Origin: Paracoccaceae bacterium
GTDB taxonomy: Bacteria > Pseudomonadota > Alphaproteobacteria > Rhodobacterales > Rhodobacteraceae
Assembly (NCBI GenBank): GCA_027069385.1
Contig: JALXER010000054.1
Coordinates: forward strand, 1 to 8,326
DNA: 8,326 nt
Direction: 5' to 3'
Shown here: in pieces, positions 6,114 through 8,326 of the stretch
Layout of the letters: the number at the start of each line of letters is the position of its first letter
How positions within the stretch are numbered: the first letter of the stretch is position 1
The notes under the pieces: generated by a model
The model's database searches: none
What the model saw: only the letters and a program-made list of their open reading frames with translations
What the model was told of the DNA's origin: nothing
Translations under genes and position numbers: made by a program

Positions 6114-8326
6114 AGCACGATACCGACAATGAAACCGGCGTTATCGCGTGGTTTGTAAACAATCCGGTTGCGGCAAACCTGTTGTTTTTCCTGATCATTC
6201 TGATGGGGATCAACGGCTATAATTCGGTGCCGCGCCAGACCTTCCCCGACCTGACGCTGGACACCATGACCATCTTTGTGCCGGTGACGTCGGGTTCCAT
6301 GGAGGAGGTCGAGATCAGCGTCGTACAGGCGATTGAATCGGGGCTTTCCAGTGTCGAGGGGATCGTCTCGGTTTCCGGCACGGCGACGCGCAACAGTGGT
6401 ACGGTGGTTATCGAGGTTGATGACAACTATAACTTTGCCGACGTGCGCGAGGACGTCAAGCAGGCCGTCGATGCGATCAGCTTTCCGCAGGATGCCGAGC
6501 GCTATCAATTGCGCAGCGGGTTGGCCGACGAAACCCTGATCAAGTTGAACATCACCGGCCGCCAAAGCGAGCGCGATCTGGTGGATGTGGCCGAGCAAAT
6601 CAAGGCCGATCTGCTCAAAATTCCCGATATTTCGCGGGTTGATCTGATCGGGGCGCGTCAGGCCGAGATCGTGGTGCAGGTCTCGCAGGACGATCTGACC
6701 CGCTATCACCTGACGGTTGACGACATCGCGCGGCGCATCGGCAATGCCTCTATTGATCGAGGCGCGGGGGCGCTGAACGCCCCGGGCGGAGACCTGAATT
6801 TCCGCATCAGCGAGGACAAAAAGACCGCCGCCGAAATCGGCGATATCGTGATCATTTCCAGCGCGGGCGGGCAGGTGGTGCGGCTGCGCGAATTGGCGCG
6901 GGTGTTCGAGGATTTCACCAATCTGCCCGATGCCAGCCGCTTTGACGGGCAGCGCACCATCGGGTTGCAGGTCAAGCGCGGCTCGGTGACGGACCCCAAG
7001 GTGATTACCAATCAGGTCTATGACTATCTTGAAAACGCCGACGGCTTTCCCGACGGCATTGTGGTGACCGCGTGGGGGGACGTGACAAAGACGCTCGACA
7101 AACGGTTCGCGCTGATCACCAACAACCTGACCAGCGGGCTGTTTCTGGTACTGGTGCTGCTAACGGTATTTCTGAATTTGCGTCTGGCATTCTGGGTGGC
7201 AGCGGGGATACCGATTTCGTTTCTGGGCGCCTTTGCGCTGATGGATTTGCCCGCCATCGGCATGTCGTTGAATTTCGTGTCGACCTTCGGGTTTATCATT
7301 GCGCTGGGGATCGTGGTGGATGACGCGATCGTGGTTGGCGAGAGCATTTTCGTCGAAGTCGAGAACGGCAAAACAGGCCGGCGCGCGGCGATTAATGGCG
7401 CGCGCAATGTGGCCACGGCAACCACATTCGGAGTGATGACCACCGTTGCGGGCTTTTCGGCGCTGCTGCTGGTGGGCGGGTTTTTCGGGCAGATGCTGGC
7501 CAATATCTCGGCGGTGGTCAGCCTGACGCTGATTATTTCACTGATCGAAAGCAAGTTCATTCTGCCTGCGCATCTGTCGCATTTCAGCCAGAAAGACCTG
7601 AAACCCAAGGCCAATATCCTGTCGGTGATCCGTGCCGGTGTTGATTGGTCTTTGCGTTGGTTCATCAACCGGATTTACCTGCCGGGGTTGCGGGTGATCC
7701 TGTCGGTCAGGTTGACCGCGTTTATCATGTTTCTGATGCTGATCGTGTTAACGGTTGGCGGGGTCAGGCAGGGCTATATCAAGGTCAGCTTTTTCCCTGA
7801 CATAGAGGCCGACACCATTTCGGGCGTGGTTGAATTTCGCGCCGGTTCCAATGATGAAACCGTGCGCGCGGCGATCGAGGAATTGCAGCAGGACCTGCTG
7901 GCGCTCGATGCCGAGCTGACCGCGCAATACGGGTTTGCCTTTGTCGAGCATTTCAACTTTACCCCGACCTCGGATACCAGCGTTTCGTTCAACGTTGCCA
8001 CCTATCCCGCCGTTGCGCGTGAATTCGGGATCGTCCATTTTGGTGACGAATGGCAGCACCGCCTGCCGGTTATCCCCTCGGTTGAAAACATCGCCATTCG
8101 CGGTGCCGGTCCGGGGGCCGACGCGGATTTTGCCTTGCGCCTGTCCAGCGATTCACTGGATGATCTGCGCGCCATGACCTTGCAGGTTATCGGCGAGTTG
8201 CGCAGTCTGGAAGCGGTCTCGGGGATCGAAAGCAGCATTCTGAAACTGCAACCCGAAGTGGCCTTTCGCCTGACCCGTGACGCGCAGGCGCTGGGCCTGA
8301 CCAACGCCGATGTCACCACGCAAATC
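6110..8326 (+). CDS. RND efflux permease (AcrB-like, HAE type), partial at the right edge
   Basis: The first 739 residues of a proton-driven inner-membrane efflux permease; the family is usually about 1,020-1,050 residues, so roughly 70% is present. The N-terminus VNNPVAANLLFFLIIL (about 16-31) is in the first membrane helix, followed by RQTFPD (42-47), the family's entry to the periplasmic porter domain. Helices 2-6 fall at about 338-358, 362-380, 389-408, 436-456 and 460-480. Helix 4 contains the proton-relay pair D404-D405 in GIVVDDAIVVGE. After the ESKFILPAHL linker, the seventh helix (about 535-551) leads to the second FFPD signature (561-564), showing the internal duplication. The conserved lysine of helix 10 lies outside the window. 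The motifs fit drug or amphiphile export rather than the heavy-metal branch, although the substrate is unknown. There is no strong ribosome binding site; the ATGA overlap with the adaptor suggests translational coupling. Confidence 0.93.
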   Translation, partial: MKHDTDNETGVIAWFVNNPVAANLLFFLIILMGINGYNSVPRQTFPDLTLDTMTIFVPVTSGSMEEVEISVVQAIESGLSSVEGIVSVSGTATRNSGTVVIEVDDNYNFADVREDVKQAVDAISFPQDAERYQLRSGLADETLIKLNITGRQSERDLVDVAEQIKADLLKIPDISRVDLIGARQAEIVVQVSQDDLTRYHLTVDDIARRIGNASIDRGAGALNAPGGDLNFRISEDKKTAAEIGDIVIISSAGGQVVRLRELARVFEDFTNLPDASRFDGQRTIGLQVKRGSVTDPKVITNQVYDYLENADGFPDGIVVTAWGDVTKTLDKRFALITNNLTSGLFLVLVLLTVFLNLRLAFWVAAGIPISFLGAFALMDLPAIGMSLNFVSTFGFIIALGIVVDDAIVVGESIFVEVENGKTGRRAAINGARNVATATTFGVMTTVAGFSALLLVGGFFGQMLANISAVVSLTLIISLIESKFILPAHLSHFSQKDLKPKANILSVIRAGVDWSLRWFINRIYLPGLRVILSVRLTAFIMFLMLIVLTVGGVRQGYIKVSFFPDIEADTISGVVEFRAGSNDETVRAAIEELQQDLLALDAELTAQYGFAFVEHFNFTPTSDTSVSFNVATYPAVAREFGIVHFGDEWQHRLPVIPSVENIAIRGAGPGADADFALRLSSDSLDDLRAMTLQVIGELRSLEAVSGIESSILKLQPEVAFRLTRDAQALGLTNADVTTQI

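Noticed and set aside
7024..7668. A 214-codon minus-strand open frame inside the permease gene
   Set aside because: It is antisense to the helix 2-7 region of the RND permease, whose motifs (including D404-D405) are clear; the product shows only the Ser/Thr/Arg-rich composition of a shadow frame.

Overview
The window is GC-rich and gene-dense, with short Shine-Dalgarno sites, stop/start overlaps and protein sequences typical of Alphaproteobacteria. My best guess is a marine-type member of Rhodobacterales; this is an inference from the look of the proteins, not a database match. All of the supported coding capacity falls into seven genes in three blocks.

Left block (1-2854, all minus strand): an aromatic-acid catabolic operon read leftward. 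It contains fumarylacetoacetase (first gene, complete), a metallo-beta-lactamase-fold protein (complete) and a class A FAD-dependent monooxygenase that runs off the left edge. The genes are 8 and 4 bases apart and each has its own ribosome binding site, so they are almost certainly one transcript. The fumarylacetoacetase has every catalytic and metal residue expected. The MBL protein has lost most of its second metal site. No ring-cleavage dioxygenase or isomerase is visible; they may lie beyond the left edge.

Centre (2855-3597): a plus-strand MarR-family regulator, flanked by two intergenic regions rich in dyad symmetry. An 18-bp near-perfect palindrome sits inside the -35/-10 spacer of a strong predicted promoter for the catabolic operon. 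A 29-bp inverted repeat lies just upstream of a predicted leaderless promoter for marR. A perfect 18-bp palindrome, overlapped by a second dyad, covers the marR stop codon and sits inside the spacer of a predicted promoter for the genes on the right.

Right block (3598-8326, all plus strand): a tripartite RND efflux operon of outer-membrane lipoprotein channel (NodT/OprM type), periplasmic adaptor and inner-membrane RND permease (first 739 residues, cut by the right edge). Both junctions are 4-base ATGA overlaps, implying translational coupling.

Working model (inference): the single MarR protein responds to an aromatic ligand and controls both the leftward degradative operon and the rightward efflux pump, so that one signal switches on both breakdown and export. 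The arrangement of palindromes inside promoter spacers on both sides supports this, but the two operator sequences are not the same, so a second regulator for one side remains possible. I see no mobile elements, RNA genes or CRISPR arrays.
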